Assembly: GCF_001544915.2 (NCBI RefSeq)
Contig: NZ_FCOE02000013.1
Coordinates: 1-64,000 of the forward strand
From: Caballeronia pedi
Lineage (GTDB): Bacteria > Pseudomonadota > Gammaproteobacteria > Burkholderiales > Burkholderiaceae
Direction of reading: 5' to 3'
Length of the DNA: 64,000 nt
The notes below the pieces were generated by a model. That model was not told where the DNA came from. It worked only from the letters and a program-made list of their open reading frames with translations, and made no database searches. This document shows, piece by piece, positions 26,430 through 35,285 of the stretch. The number at the start of each line of letters is the position of its first letter. The first letter of the stretch is position 1. Both the position numbers and the translations under genes were made by a program.

Positions 26430-27563
26430 CTATTCTCCAATCGTCGTCACCGGAACCCACTTGCCAGCCTTGACCTGATAGAGCGTCGACGTGGGGTTCT
26501 TGAGGTCGCCGTTACTGTCGAATGCGATCTGCCCTGTAATGCCCTTGTATTGCATCGTACGCAGCGCGGACATGAACGTTTCGGGCTTCGATGAGTTCGC
26601 TTGCTTCATCGCATTGATCGCGACCCACGCGCAGTCATACGCGAACGGCGAGTAAGTCAACGGCTCATTACCAAAACGCTTCTTGAATTTCGCGGCAAAT
26701 GCACGGCCCTCGGGAAGCGATTCCACCGGCCGGCCATATTCCCATGCCATTGCACCCTCCGCCGCGTTGCCGGCGACCTGTATGAAGATGGAGTCGGCGA
26801 TGCCTCCACTGCCGACGAACTGCGTGCGCATGCCAAGCTGCTTCATGCGTTTTGTGATGAGCGCGGCCTGATTATCGCCGCCGCCATAGAAGAGCAGATC
26901 CGCGTTTGCACCTTTGATATTGGTCAGCTGAGCATTAAATTCGACAGCCTTGTCGTTCGTAAATTCAGTCGCCACGATCTGGCCGCCTGCTGCCTCCACA
27001 GCCTTCTTGAACTCGTCGACTGCTCCCTGCCCGAAAGCCGTCCGATCATCCATGACCGCGATCCGCTTCGCCTTGGTCACCGTCACCGCGTACTTGCCTG
27101 CATTGCCCGAGTTCTGAGCATCGGTCGCGATGATGCGAAACACGTTTTTTCCGCCCAGACGCGTGATGGCGGGATTGGTGGCTGCCGGATCGATCAGAGG
27201 GATGCCTGCTTTCGCGAAGATAGGGGCCGCCGGCAAAGCGACGCCAGAGTTGTAATAACCCACAACTGCGACGACGCCCTCATCGACGAGCTTTTGAGCA
27301 ACCTGCACGCCAATTCGCGGGTCTGATTGGTCATCGACCGACTCAAGTTCGAAGTGCACCTCGCGTCCCGCAACCTTAACGTGCTGCCCATTTGCTTCCT
27401 CGATTGCGAGTCGCACGCCGTTTTCGAGATCCTTCCCGTTCGATGCGTTGATGCCGGTGAGGGGTGCGGACACTCCGATCTTGACGGTCTCTTGAGAGTT
27501 CGCTGAAGACGAGCCCGCAGTAAGATAACAAGCTACAAATACTATGGGAAAGATTCTTTTCAT
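26430..27563 (-). CDS. Periplasmic branched-chain amino acid-type binding protein (LivJ/LivK family)
   Basis: A 377-residue type I periplasmic binding protein. The N-terminus (MKRIFPIVFVACYLTAGSSS) is a signal peptide. The mature protein begins near ETVKIGVSAPLTG and has the family block VALPAAPIFAKAGIPLIDPA. It binds an amino acid or amide in the periplasm and would deliver it to a HAAT-type ABC transporter. No membrane or ATPase partner genes are in the window, so it is an orphan. The start is uncertain: MKRIF (27563) or MNYRP (27581); neither has a strong ribosome site. A decayed copy of its 3' end is at 25590. Confidence 0.87.
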   Translation of the reverse strand: MKRIFPIVFVACYLTAGSSSANSQETVKIGVSAPLTGINASNGKDLENGVRLAIEEANGQHVKVAGREVHFELESVDDQSDPRIGVQVAQKLVDEGVVAVVGYYNSGVALPAAPIFAKAGIPLIDPAATNPAITRLGGKNVFRIIATDAQNSGNAGKYAVTVTKAKRIAVMDDRTAFGQGAVDEFKKAVEAAGGQIVATEFTNDKAVEFNAQLTNIKGANADLLFYGGGDNQAALITKRMKQLGMRTQFVGSGGIADSIFIQVAGNAAEGAMAWEYGRPVESLPEGRAFAAKFKKRFGNEPLTYSPFAYDCAWVAINAMKQANSSKPETFMSALRTMQYKGITGQIAFDSNGDLKNPTSTLYQVKAGKWVPVTTIGE

Positions 27564-27766
27564 GATTGGGCGGTAGTTCATTCTGAGAATACGTGTAAGG
27601 GACAAACAGCGTTGTGCATCTATCAGAAGAGTTACCGCATGCGATAACTCATCACGCCCGCTGATCACCAATGGTGCCGCCGCCTTGGACGGCTCAGTGG
27701 GATCGAACAACCAGTGGTCACAGCCTCGGAGTCGTGAACGACAAGCCAACGTTAGCGCGCCAGACT

Positions 27767-27918
27767 TGATTGGCTAGCCCGGTCTAAAAACGCACGCGCT
27801 TCATCGAGATTATTCATTAGGAACGCCAATCTCTTGAACACGAATCTCGTCAATGACGGTGCAGTTTCGGTCAGACCGGCCAGGGCCATGTCGGAACGAA
27901 CCAGCGTATTAGCAGATT
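27767..27918 (-). pseudogene. Unidentified C-terminal gene relic
   Basis: A minus-strand frame without a start reads SANTLVRSDMALAGLTETA then LTRFVFKRLAFLMNNLDEAR and AFLDRASQSSLAR before a stop. The codon pattern and amphipathic helices look like the end of a real protein. A stop lies immediately upstream, so only a fragment survives. I do not recognise the family. Confidence 0.35.
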
Positions 27919-28180
27919 AGTCCCATCTAGAACCATTCGTCAAGAAGTCAAGGTTGGACGTTTACCCGGTGTGGCCATGTGTGAGCGCGACACTGGGGCA
28001 CGCGCGAGACGCCTGCAACTGCTGTGCTTCGATCCGCCGCTGCTAGCCTAAACTAATTCCCCTGTGAACAAAGGCGCCAACGAAGCGCGCGTGCGTCATT
28101 GCGAACCGACACCCTGTCGCATCGGAGCGTTGAAGTGCTTCCGATTCGTGGATAATATTCTTGCCAAACCTAAGGAAACG

Positions 28181-28738
28181 ATGATGTCGCGGCGTGAACG
28201 AAGCGGAGACCGAGGGCGGTTGGAGGCAACCGCGAAATCTACGAAACTCTCGAGCGTTGAAGATGATCAAGTCTTTCAATCAGTGGTCAACGATGGCCCT
28301 ATGAAGACCGCGTGGAACATCACGCTCTGGTCGAACGCCTACCGAGACACGTTGTTTGCAGAGATGACCGCGGTGCACGGTATTTCCCGCGATGAATTCA
28401 ATGTGTTGGCTTGCCTTGGCAGATATGGGCCGCTGCGTGCGAAAACAATCTGCGACGTCACGGCGAGACCGAAAAACAGTATCAGCCGAGGGGTCAGCGA
28501 ACTGGCTAAGAAGAACTTGATCTCGCAGGAGACCGATTCACAGGATCGCAGGAATACCCGTCTTGTGATATCGGCGAAGGGACGTCGGATGCTCGACAAG
28601 CTCTTCCCAATGGCTTCCGACTTTCAAGAGGCCATGCTCGCTGTCCTAGACGAAGAAGAACGGAGGACGCTTGACGCGATATTTGACAAGCTCACCCTCC
28701 ATCGAGATCAATGGCTAAATCGGTCCTTTTTAGAATGA
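28181..28738 (+). CDS. MarR-family transcriptional regulator
   Basis: A 185-residue winged-helix regulator. The DNA-binding part includes HGISRDEFNVLACLGRYGPL, RPKNSISRGVSELAKKNLIS and the wing DSQDRRNTRLVISAKGR, all characteristic of MarR proteins. I start at the ATGATG at 28181 because AAGGAAACG precedes it; the frame is open for 39 more codons. The nearest candidate target is the aldehyde dehydrogenase convergent at 28887 or the amino-acid binding protein to the left. The ligand is unknown. Confidence 0.9.
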   Translation: MMSRRERSGDRGRLEATAKSTKLSSVEDDQVFQSVVNDGPMKTAWNITLWSNAYRDTLFAEMTAVHGISRDEFNVLACLGRYGPLRAKTICDVTARPKNSISRGVSELAKKNLISQETDSQDRRNTRLVISAKGRRMLDKLFPMASDFQEAMLAVLDEEERRTLDAIFDKLTLHRDQWLNRSFLE

Positions 28739-28854
28739 CGCTGCTTTGGTGCTATCGATAAGCGCTATGCGGCCTCAGATCGAGAGTCGAGAAACATGTT
28801 CGAGGTGTGAAAGCGCGCGGCGCGAACACGGCGAAAACGCTCATTTTGTTCGTC

Positions 28855-28880
28855 CGGGGCCCGGGTAAACTCGGGCCCCG
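28855..28880 (-). terminator. GC-rich hairpin after the aldehyde dehydrogenase gene
   Basis: CGGGGCCCG (28855-28863) pairs exactly with CGGGCCCCG (28872-28880) around an 8-base loop, just beyond the stop at 28887. Convergent MarR transcription would also meet it. A U-tract is weak on both sides. Confidence 0.55.
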
Positions 28881-28886
28881 CGACGA

Positions 28887-30332
28887 TCAAACCGCCATCA
28901 CCGTGACCGACTTCGTCACCAGATACGGCTCCAGCGCTTCAGGTCCGCCTTCCGAGCCGTAACCCGAATCCTTCACGCCGCCGAACGGCATCTCGGGCCA
29001 GGGCGTCGCCGGCTGATTGATCCACAACATGCCCACTTCGAGTTCCTGCGTGAGCAGATGCACGTTCTTGAACGAACGCGTAAACGCGTAGCCGGCGAGG
29101 CCGAAGGGCAAACGGTTCGCTTCCGCGATCGCGTCTTCGAGCGAATCGAAGCCGCGCACCGCCGCGACCGGGCCGAACGGCTCCGCGTTGAACACGTCGG
29201 CTTCGAGCGAGACATCGGTGATGACCGTCGGCGCGAAGAAGTTGCCCGCCGTACCGATGCGCTCGCCGCCCGTCGCGATCGTCGCGCCCGTCTTGCGCGC
29301 GTTCTCGATCACGCTGTTCATCGCCGAGATGCGTCGCGCGTTGGCGAGCGGCCCGAGCGTCGTGCCGTCCGCGAGGCCGTCGCCGACTTTCAGGCTTTCC
29401 GCGTGCTTCACGAGCGCCGCGATGAAGTCCTGCTTCACGCTGTTGTGCACGAGGAAACGCGTCGGCGAAATGCAGACCTGGCCCGCGTTGCGGAACTTCG
29501 CCGCGCCCGATGCCTTCACCGCGAGTTCGACATCCGCGTCTTCCGCGACGATCACCGGTGCGTGACCGCCGAGTTCCATCGTCGCGCGTTTCATGTGCTG
29601 ACCGGCGAGCGCGGCGAGTTCTTTGCCGACTGCCGTCGAGCCGGTGAACGTCACCTTGCGGATGTCCGGATGCGCGATCAGGAACTGCGAAATCTGCGGC
29701 GGATCGCCATACACGAGCTGAACGACGCCCTTCGGCACGCCTGCATCGGCGAATGCGCGAATCAGTTCGGCGGGCGATGCCGGCGTTTCTTCCGGCGCCT
29801 TCACGATGAACGAGCAGCCCGTCGAAAGCGACGCGCACAACTTGCGCACCACCTGATTGACCGGGAAATTCCACGGCGTGAACGCGGCGACCGGGCCTAC
29901 CGGCTCCTTGACGACCGTCTGTTGCGCATTTACGTTACGCGGCGGCACGATCCGGCCGTACACGCGGCGCCCTTCATCCGCGAACCATTCGATGATGTCC
30001 GCCGCCGAGTTCACTTCGACGCGCGCTTCGGCGAGCGGCTTGCCCTGCTCTTGCGTCATCAGGCGCGCGATCGAATCCGCGCGCTCGCGGATCAGCGCGG
30101 CCGCCTTGCGCATCGTGTTGGCGCGTTCGAGCGCGGTCATCCTGCGCCAGGTCGCAAAGCCGCGCCGCGATGCGGCGACCGCGCGCTCCAGGTCCGTCGT
30201 GCCCGCCTTCGCGACCTTGCCGATGACCTCGCCCGTCGCGGGGCTCACGACGTTGATCGTTTCGCCGGACGTGGCGTCACACCATTCGCCATCGATGAAA
30301 AGACGTGTGTCCGAGTATCCTGCACTTGCCAT
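28887..30332 (-). CDS. NAD-dependent succinate-semialdehyde dehydrogenase-like enzyme
   Basis: A 481-residue aldehyde dehydrogenase with [10 protein letters not shown], the [10 protein letters not shown] cofactor loop, the general base in MELGGHAP and catalytic Cys in [10 protein letters not shown]. Similarity in style is to GabD/SSADH. I start at MASAGYSD, preceded by GGGAGG; 45 more codons are open without support. Codon use is strikingly GC-rich at third positions compared with neighbours, giving long open frames on other strands. Flanked by gene relics, it looks like a core-type gene placed into a decayed region. It may act on succinate, glutarate or other semialdehydes. Confidence 0.88.
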   Translation of the reverse strand: MASAGYSDTRLFIDGEWCDATSGETINVVSPATGEVIGKVAKAGTTDLERAVAASRRGFATWRRMTALERANTMRKAAALIRERADSIARLMTQEQGKPLAEARVEVNSAADIIEWFADEGRRVYGRIVPPRNVNAQQTVVKEPVGPVAAFTPWNFPVNQVVRKLCASLSTGCSFIVKAPEETPASPAELIRAFADAGVPKGVVQLVYGDPPQISQFLIAHPDIRKVTFTGSTAVGKELAALAGQHMKRATMELGGHAPVIVAEDADVELAVKASGAAKFRNAGQVCISPTRFLVHNSVKQDFIAALVKHAESLKVGDGLADGTTLGPLANARRISAMNSVIENARKTGATIATGGERIGTAGNFFAPTVITDVSLEADVFNAEPFGPVAAVRGFDSLEDAIAEANRLPFGLAGYAFTRSFKNVHLLTQELEVGMLWINQPATPWPEMPFGGVKDSGYGSEGGPEALEPYLVTKSVTVMAV

Positions 30333-30363
30333 GTACGACCTCCCGAAAAAATCGATTGCTTGA

Positions 30364-30620
30364 TCCACATCGCGTTCCGCTGTCGTCGGGCGCTGTAATT
30401 CGACGGTTCGGCCGTCCGCGCTCGCGAGGGGAATGCGGCGCGTGGCCATGGACCGTGGCATCCTCATCTACGAAAACACGCCGGTAGTCGAATGCACGCG
30501 AGACTACCCATCGGTCATCAGTTCTGCACAGGGACAAATCACGACAAGGGCCGTCGTCCTTGCCACGGATGCTTGGACGGCGTCTGTTGCGGGCAACATC
30601 GCGGCTCGTCGCCCCAAAGC
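30364..30620 (+). pseudogene. Relic of a DAO-family FAD oxidoreductase gene
   Basis: A frame without its own start reads [20 protein letters not shown], then [10 protein letters not shown] and ITTRAVVLATDAWTASV. It matches ATVQPALLARGLRRVAIE, RIYEKTPM and KKVVIAMNAWSAQF of the oxidoreductase at 5661-7061, and corresponding parts of 54198-55667. The FAD-binding N-terminus is missing and a stop precedes the fragment at 30361. Similarity fades after about 30620. It begins directly beside the promoter of the GabD-like gene, on the opposite strand. Confidence 0.75.
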
Positions 30621-31400
30621 TGCGCTTGTGTCCGATGTACACGGAAGTATAGCGACGGAAAATAGATTAAACAAATTTTCCACGAGGAAAACTTCGCTTG
30701 GTATATTTTATGGTAAGCCAAGCCAGCACTACTTGCTCGATGTGAAGGGCACCCCCGTAAGACGACCCATTTCGACGCGATCTTTGTGTAACTCGAAGGG
30801 AACATTACTCGCCTCCAGGGAACGCGCGGCGCGCGTCCATTGTTGAGCAGCAATGGTAGGAGCGTCGCGGGCGAAGTACCCGGCCGTTTTCGATACGTCA
30901 ATGGCCGACATCAGTTAGGTGCTTCAAAAAGGGCGAATGAGTCCGCTGGTGTCAAGCTTGCTGAGGTAGTCCGTGCCGAGGGTGTCGGACGTCATGTGCC
31001 TGATGTGGGCCGTTGAGCATGCACGCGGCGACTTCAAGGATCCGGGGATCGAAGACGGGCTCGGATGGCGCTAATACTCCATCCAGCAACGTGCATGAGA
31101 CTCAGACGTCACCGCAATCATCGGTCACACGTTCGTTCGCTGCCTTCGCAAAATCGGGTTCGCTGCGGACGGCAGTTGGCAGTCCACTAAGCAGATAACC
31201 GCACTTTCTTGGGGCATCCGTCCAGACCGAAGTGTGATCGAACCAGACAGGAGCGCACGGATCTACACGGTACTGCTGGCCCCCAGAGAACGCCGGCTTG
31301 CGTATATTCAGTAGGCCAACGCGAAAAAGGTCAACCGACCAAGGCCTCGCTTTAAGGGCCTTTCTACAGGATTTCGATAGCGAAAGCGATTCCGATTACG
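30621..31400. other. Decayed sequence, no gene seen
   Basis: About 780 bases between the oxidoreductase relic and the proW relic. Short open stretches exist (for example on the minus strand near 31190-31100), but each is broken by stops and I could not assign a family. Confidence 0.45.
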
Positions 31401-31404
31401 CCCG

Positions 31405-31530
31405 CCACGCAAGGATGGTTATGGCGGTCTGATTGCCTCACGTTACAATAATCGGAAGCGCGAGCGGCAACTGAATCTTGATTAGTTGTTGCCGCCCCAT
31501 GTACCCGAACGCATCCCGTTCAGGTTCATC
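31405..31530 (-). pseudogene. Relic of a proW-like permease gene
   Basis: The stretch around 31441-31530 shares GGAAGCGCGAGCGGCAA, GTTGCC and CCGAACGC at matching spacing with 34099-34170 in the intact proW gene. Flanking bases also align (TCTGATTGCC versus TTTGATTGACGCC). The reading frame is broken. It lies just downstream of proX, as expected if the proWVX operon had once been tandemly duplicated. Confidence 0.65.
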
Positions 31531-31585
31531 TCCCTCTATTTCCACTCTTCTACGGTGACGCGCAGAGCGCGTATATGTGTCTTTC

Positions 31586-32587
31586 TCAGAGTGAGGCGCT
31601 GATTTTGTCGGCGGCGTCCTTAGAAACCCACTTGCTCCACAGTGCCTTGTTCTCCTTGAGGAAGTGCTTTGCGCCGTCCTCGCCGGTTGCTTGGTTATCG
31701 GACATCCAGGCCATCAGCTTGTTCAATGTTGCGCTGCTCCAAGAGCGGGTCTTCATGTACTGCATCACGTCCGGGCTCACTCGGGTTGAGAACGACTTGG
31801 TAACATACGAGTACACGTGATCAGTGGCCGGCCAGCCGGTAGCCTTGGGATCCGGACAGTCTGCTTTTGTAATGCATCGCTTCCATTCGGCGTCGTTATA
31901 AGGCACGCCCGGGTCGATCCGCACCATTTGATACTTGCCCAGGAGCGCGGTCGGTGACCAATAGTAGCCCACCCAAGCCTGGTGATTTGCGAACGCTTTC
32001 ACAATCGAGCTATCAAGCCCCGCGGCCGAACCAGTATTGATCAACTCGAAGCCCGCCTTCGTCCCGTCGAACGCTTTGAATAGTTGAGCGGTGATCACGG
32101 TCCAGCCCCAACCTTGAGGGCCGTTGTAGATCGCACCTTTCTTGGGGTCGTCCGGCGACGGGAAAAGTTCAGGATGCTTGAGGACGTCCCCAATGGTCTT
32201 GATCTCAGGATGCTTATCTGCGAAGTATTTCGGAATGAACCATCCATTTGTCTCACCGTCGGAGATGTTTTCCACCGTCTGGAGCAACTTCCCTTCGGAC
32301 AGCCCGCGATTGATAAGCTGTGGCAAAAGTGCGGGTGGCACTTCCGGCGCAATGTCCGGTTGCCCCTTCTCTACCATGGAAGTCATCGTCGGAACAGTGT
32401 CACCAAGAACGAGTTCAGCATCGCATTCGTAGCCATTTGCAAGAATGAGTCTGTCCACATTCGCCAGCACCTCGGCGCTTGTGAAGTTCATGCTAGCAAT
32501 CGTTACGTGCCCGCATTTCGCGTTGGCCACCGACGCGCCGGCCAAAAGACCAAGCAGTACGCATGTGGACGAAATTGCCTTTTTCAT
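31586..32587 (-). CDS. proX: Glycine betaine/proline ABC transporter substrate-binding protein
   Basis: A 333-residue periplasmic protein of the OpuAC/ProX family. It has a signal peptide (MKKAISSTCVLLGLLAGASV, cleavage probably after ANA) and then HVTIASMNFTSAEVLANV, the family's N-terminal strand. Aromatic residues for a cation-pi cage are plentiful (GPQGWGW, HQAWVGYYWSP). Quaternary ammonium compounds are the expected ligands: glycine betaine, choline, carnitine or proline betaine. I prefer the second ATG (32587), seven bases after AAGGA, over 32593. Third gene of proW-proV-proX, about 165 bases after proV. In this context catabolic uptake is as likely as osmoprotection. Confidence 0.9.
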   Translation of the reverse strand: MKKAISSTCVLLGLLAGASVANAKCGHVTIASMNFTSAEVLANVDRLILANGYECDAELVLGDTVPTMTSMVEKGQPDIAPEVPPALLPQLINRGLSEGKLLQTVENISDGETNGWFIPKYFADKHPEIKTIGDVLKHPELFPSPDDPKKGAIYNGPQGWGWTVITAQLFKAFDGTKAGFELINTGSAAGLDSSIVKAFANHQAWVGYYWSPTALLGKYQMVRIDPGVPYNDAEWKRCITKADCPDPKATGWPATDHVYSYVTKSFSTRVSPDVMQYMKTRSWSSATLNKLMAWMSDNQATGEDGAKHFLKENKALWSKWVSKDAADKISASL

Positions 32588-32753
32588 TTTCATTCCTTCC
32601 GTATCACCAAGCGACGTGGTTTTGTCGCAGCACGAGTTGTCGCAATTCTCGGGCTGCGAGGTTTGTGAATGGAGGGTTAGTTGATGCGCGGCGACTCACG
32701 CGTTTTCGACCTCGAATTAGGTTTCGACTTATCGATAACATTTGATCTAACGC

Positions 32754-33881
32754 CTATCGTGCTACTTTTAGTGCGGATACCGCGGCTCGAGTTTCAACTC
32801 CAACGAACTCTTCCGCGGGATCGGTGAAACCGTCGACATCCTCACTCGGTGTGACAAGCGCAGAAGCCAACTGACGGAGATTCACGGTTCCGAGAGGCTG
32901 ATTTGCCTCACTAACGACAACCAAGTGATCCGCGTCTGGACTGCGGGTCAGAATTGAGATCGCGTCCTCAATGGTCGTATCCACCGCGATTTGCTTTCCG
33001 ACTGTATCAACACTCCTAAGAATAGGTGACATCACGCCATCGACAGACACGACGCGTCCCCTATTCACTTGCTTTACAAAGTTTGTTACGTATTCGTCTG
33101 CCGGTCGCATCACAATGTCTTGCTTTGTGCCTTGCTGAATCATGCAGCCGTCACGAAGAATCGCAATCTGATCGCCCAGTCGAAGCGCTTCGTCGAGATC
33201 GTGCGTGATGAAGACGATCGTCTTTCGAATCTCTTTTTGGAGGTCGAGCAGAACAGTCTGCATATCCATGCGGATAAGCGGATCGAGCGCCGAATAAGCT
33301 TCGTCCATGAGAAGAACTGGCGCATCCATCGCAAGGGCGCGTGCGAGACCGACGCGCTGCTGCATGCCGCCGGATAGTTGGTTAGGATAACGCTGCTCGA
33401 ACCCTTTCAAGCCTACGCGCTCGATCCATCGCATCGCCGTGTCCACTGACTCCTTGCGGCCGACACTGCACACCTCGAGGCCGTAGACGACGTTGTCCAG
33501 AACGTTCCGATGCGGCAGAAGCGCAAACTTCTGAAACACCATTGCGGTCTGACGCCGGCGGAACTCGCGCAGGTCTCGAAACTTCATCTTGCACACATCG
33601 ACTCCACCAATGAGGACTTCGCCTGAAGTCGGGTCGATTAGCCGATTGATGTGTCGAATGAGCGTCGACTTGCCGGAGCCAGATAGGCCCATGATCACTT
33701 GAATGGAGCCAGCGGGGATGTCAATATTGATGTCCCGGAGGCCAAGCACATGACCAGTCTGCTTCAACAGGTCCGCTTTGGATAAGCCATTCTTAACGGC
33801 GGCAACGTGTGATGCTGCCTTTGGTCCGAAAATCTTATAAAGATTCTGGATTTTGATACCGCCGGATTTAACATCAGCCAT
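32754..33881 (-). CDS. proV: Glycine betaine/proline ABC transporter ATP-binding protein
   Basis: A 375-residue ABC ATPase. Walker A is GLSGSGKST, the signature LSGGMQQRVG and Walker B VLLMDEAYSALD, with the H-loop in FITHDLDEAL. After residue 270 it carries a CBS-type regulatory region, as ProV/OpuAA proteins do, which is linked to ionic-strength sensing in studied homologs. I start at MADVKSGG (33881), with GGAGGTGG upstream; the frame is open further. The start overlaps the end of proW by 8 bases. It energises transport of a betaine-like compound. Confidence 0.93.
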   Translation of the reverse strand: MADVKSGGIKIQNLYKIFGPKAASHVAAVKNGLSKADLLKQTGHVLGLRDINIDIPAGSIQVIMGLSGSGKSTLIRHINRLIDPTSGEVLIGGVDVCKMKFRDLREFRRRQTAMVFQKFALLPHRNVLDNVVYGLEVCSVGRKESVDTAMRWIERVGLKGFEQRYPNQLSGGMQQRVGLARALAMDAPVLLMDEAYSALDPLIRMDMQTVLLDLQKEIRKTIVFITHDLDEALRLGDQIAILRDGCMIQQGTKQDIVMRPADEYVTNFVKQVNRGRVVSVDGVMSPILRSVDTVGKQIAVDTTIEDAISILTRSPDADHLVVVSEANQPLGTVNLRQLASALVTPSEDVDGFTDPAEEFVGVETRAAVSALKVAR

Positions 33882-34761
33882 GAACCACCTCCAGATGCTT
33901 TTGGAGTCGCTTGCCATATGCCTGACTAACGCGGTCGAAAATGACTGCGATGCCAACAATAGCGAGTCCGTTGAAAATACCGAGCGTAAAGTATTGGTTC
34001 GCGATAGCCTTCAACACCGGCTGTCCGAGACCTTGAACGCCAATCATGGCCGCCACGACCACCATTGCCAAAGCCATCATGATCGTTTGATTGACGCCTG
34101 CCATGATGGTTGGAAGCGCGAGCGGCAATTGCACCTTCACAAGTCGTTGCCAACCCGAGGATCCGAACGCGTCCGCAGCTTCAAGGATGTCTTTGTCAAC
34201 AAGGCGAATCCCGAGATTCGTCAGTCTGATCATCGGCGGAAGTGCGTAGATGATGACAGCGATAAGGCCAGGCACGCGGCCGATGCCGAGCAACATCACG
34301 ACCGGAATGAGATAGACAAAACTAGGCATCGTCTGCATAACGTCGAGAATCGGATCGACTACTCGACGAACGCGGTCCGACTTCGCCATGAAAATACCTA
34401 CAGGCAGGCCAATGATGATCGACATGAGGGTGCTTACAAAAATCATGGACACGGTTCTCATCGTGTCCTGCCACATATCGAAATAGCCGATGAGCAAAAG
34501 GGTTACTAGGCACGCAAAGACGACTTTCCAGTTTCTGCTGGCCACCCAAGCGACCCCAAGCACTAACAGCATGATGATGGGCCAAGGCGTTTGCGTCATG
34601 AAGCGCTCCGCTCCCATGAGAAATTTCTGCAGCGGCTGAAAAGCGTGATCGATCGAGTCACCGTATGCGGCGGTGAAAACCCGGAATCCGTCGTCGATGG
34701 ACCGCTTCAAGTGAAGAAGCGATTCATCCTGCATGTGGGGAAATTTACTTAGCCATTCCAT
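33874..34761 (-). CDS. proW: Glycine betaine/proline ABC transporter permease
   Basis: A 295-residue membrane protein with about six helices after a hydrophilic N-terminus of some 60 residues. The coupling-loop motif is EAADAFGSSGWQRLVKVQLP, the typical EAA region of ProW-type permeases. It is the first gene of proW-proV-proX and has GAGGAGG just before the ATG. It forms the translocation path with ProV as the ATPase and ProX as the receptor. Confidence 0.93.
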   Translation of the reverse strand: MEWLSKFPHMQDESLLHLKRSIDDGFRVFTAAYGDSIDHAFQPLQKFLMGAERFMTQTPWPIIMLLVLGVAWVASRNWKVVFACLVTLLLIGYFDMWQDTMRTVSMIFVSTLMSIIIGLPVGIFMAKSDRVRRVVDPILDVMQTMPSFVYLIPVVMLLGIGRVPGLIAVIIYALPPMIRLTNLGIRLVDKDILEAADAFGSSGWQRLVKVQLPLALPTIMAGVNQTIMMALAMVVVAAMIGVQGLGQPVLKAIANQYFTLGIFNGLAIVGIAVIFDRVSQAYGKRLQKHLEVVHG

Positions 34762-34814
34762 TTGTGCCTCCTCAACTCCTGAAACTTGTGGTGACTATTG
34801 CCGCTTGCTAAAGT

Positions 34815-34829
34815 TGCCTTGTCAAGGCA
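34815..34829. promoter_or_regulatory. Inverted repeat upstream of proW
   Basis: TGCCTTG and CAAGGCA around a single T, perfect 7-bp arms, about 55 bases upstream of the proW start. It may be an operator for the transporter operon; no regulator gene is adjacent. Confidence 0.35.
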
Positions 34830-35200
34830 CCCGCTTTTAGCCATCGACAAACTTAAACCTCTTCGACTTAGGTCTCATTTGTGTTGCTATTTACTCTGCA
34901 TAACTAATATCCAGATCCATAGCGCGACAACTATGTCGTGCCGCAAATCCACGAAAGTACTACGCGTAAGCTCCCTGCTCCTGCGCCTTCAGTCATCAGC
35001 GGCGGCAATTGTGCGGATAACATGCCCACATCATGCGGCGACGCCTGGAATAGTCTCGACTTCATGCGGGTGTAGCGGTAAAAAGTTTTCCCTCGTCTGC
35101 AATAAGTCCGCGCCATATCAAACTTGAATATCCGTCGAGCGTCTGAAGTGGCTTGCCGTCACGCGATTCTTGAATTAGTGATTACCTCTTGGGCGTAGTG

Positions 35201-35285
35201 AGTATCGAATCTCAGCGCCGCGCCTGCATATAAGGAATGGGGCAATTGCTATGACGTGGCTGCCACTCAGGGTATCTCCTAAAGC
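35201..35285 (+). repeat. 85-bp dispersed repeat, copy 3
   Basis: Begins AGTATCGAATC like copy 1, contains CATATAAGGAATGGGGCAAT and ends GGTATCTCCTAAAGC. Both flanks differ from those of copies 1 and 2. Confidence 0.75.

Noticed and set aside
29058-30398. Very long plus-strand open frame opposite the GabD-like gene (446 codons), and a 311-codon second minus frame at 28939-29874
   Set aside because: Both are Arg-rich shadows caused by the high GC of the aldehyde dehydrogenase gene, whose own frame has all catalytic motifs.
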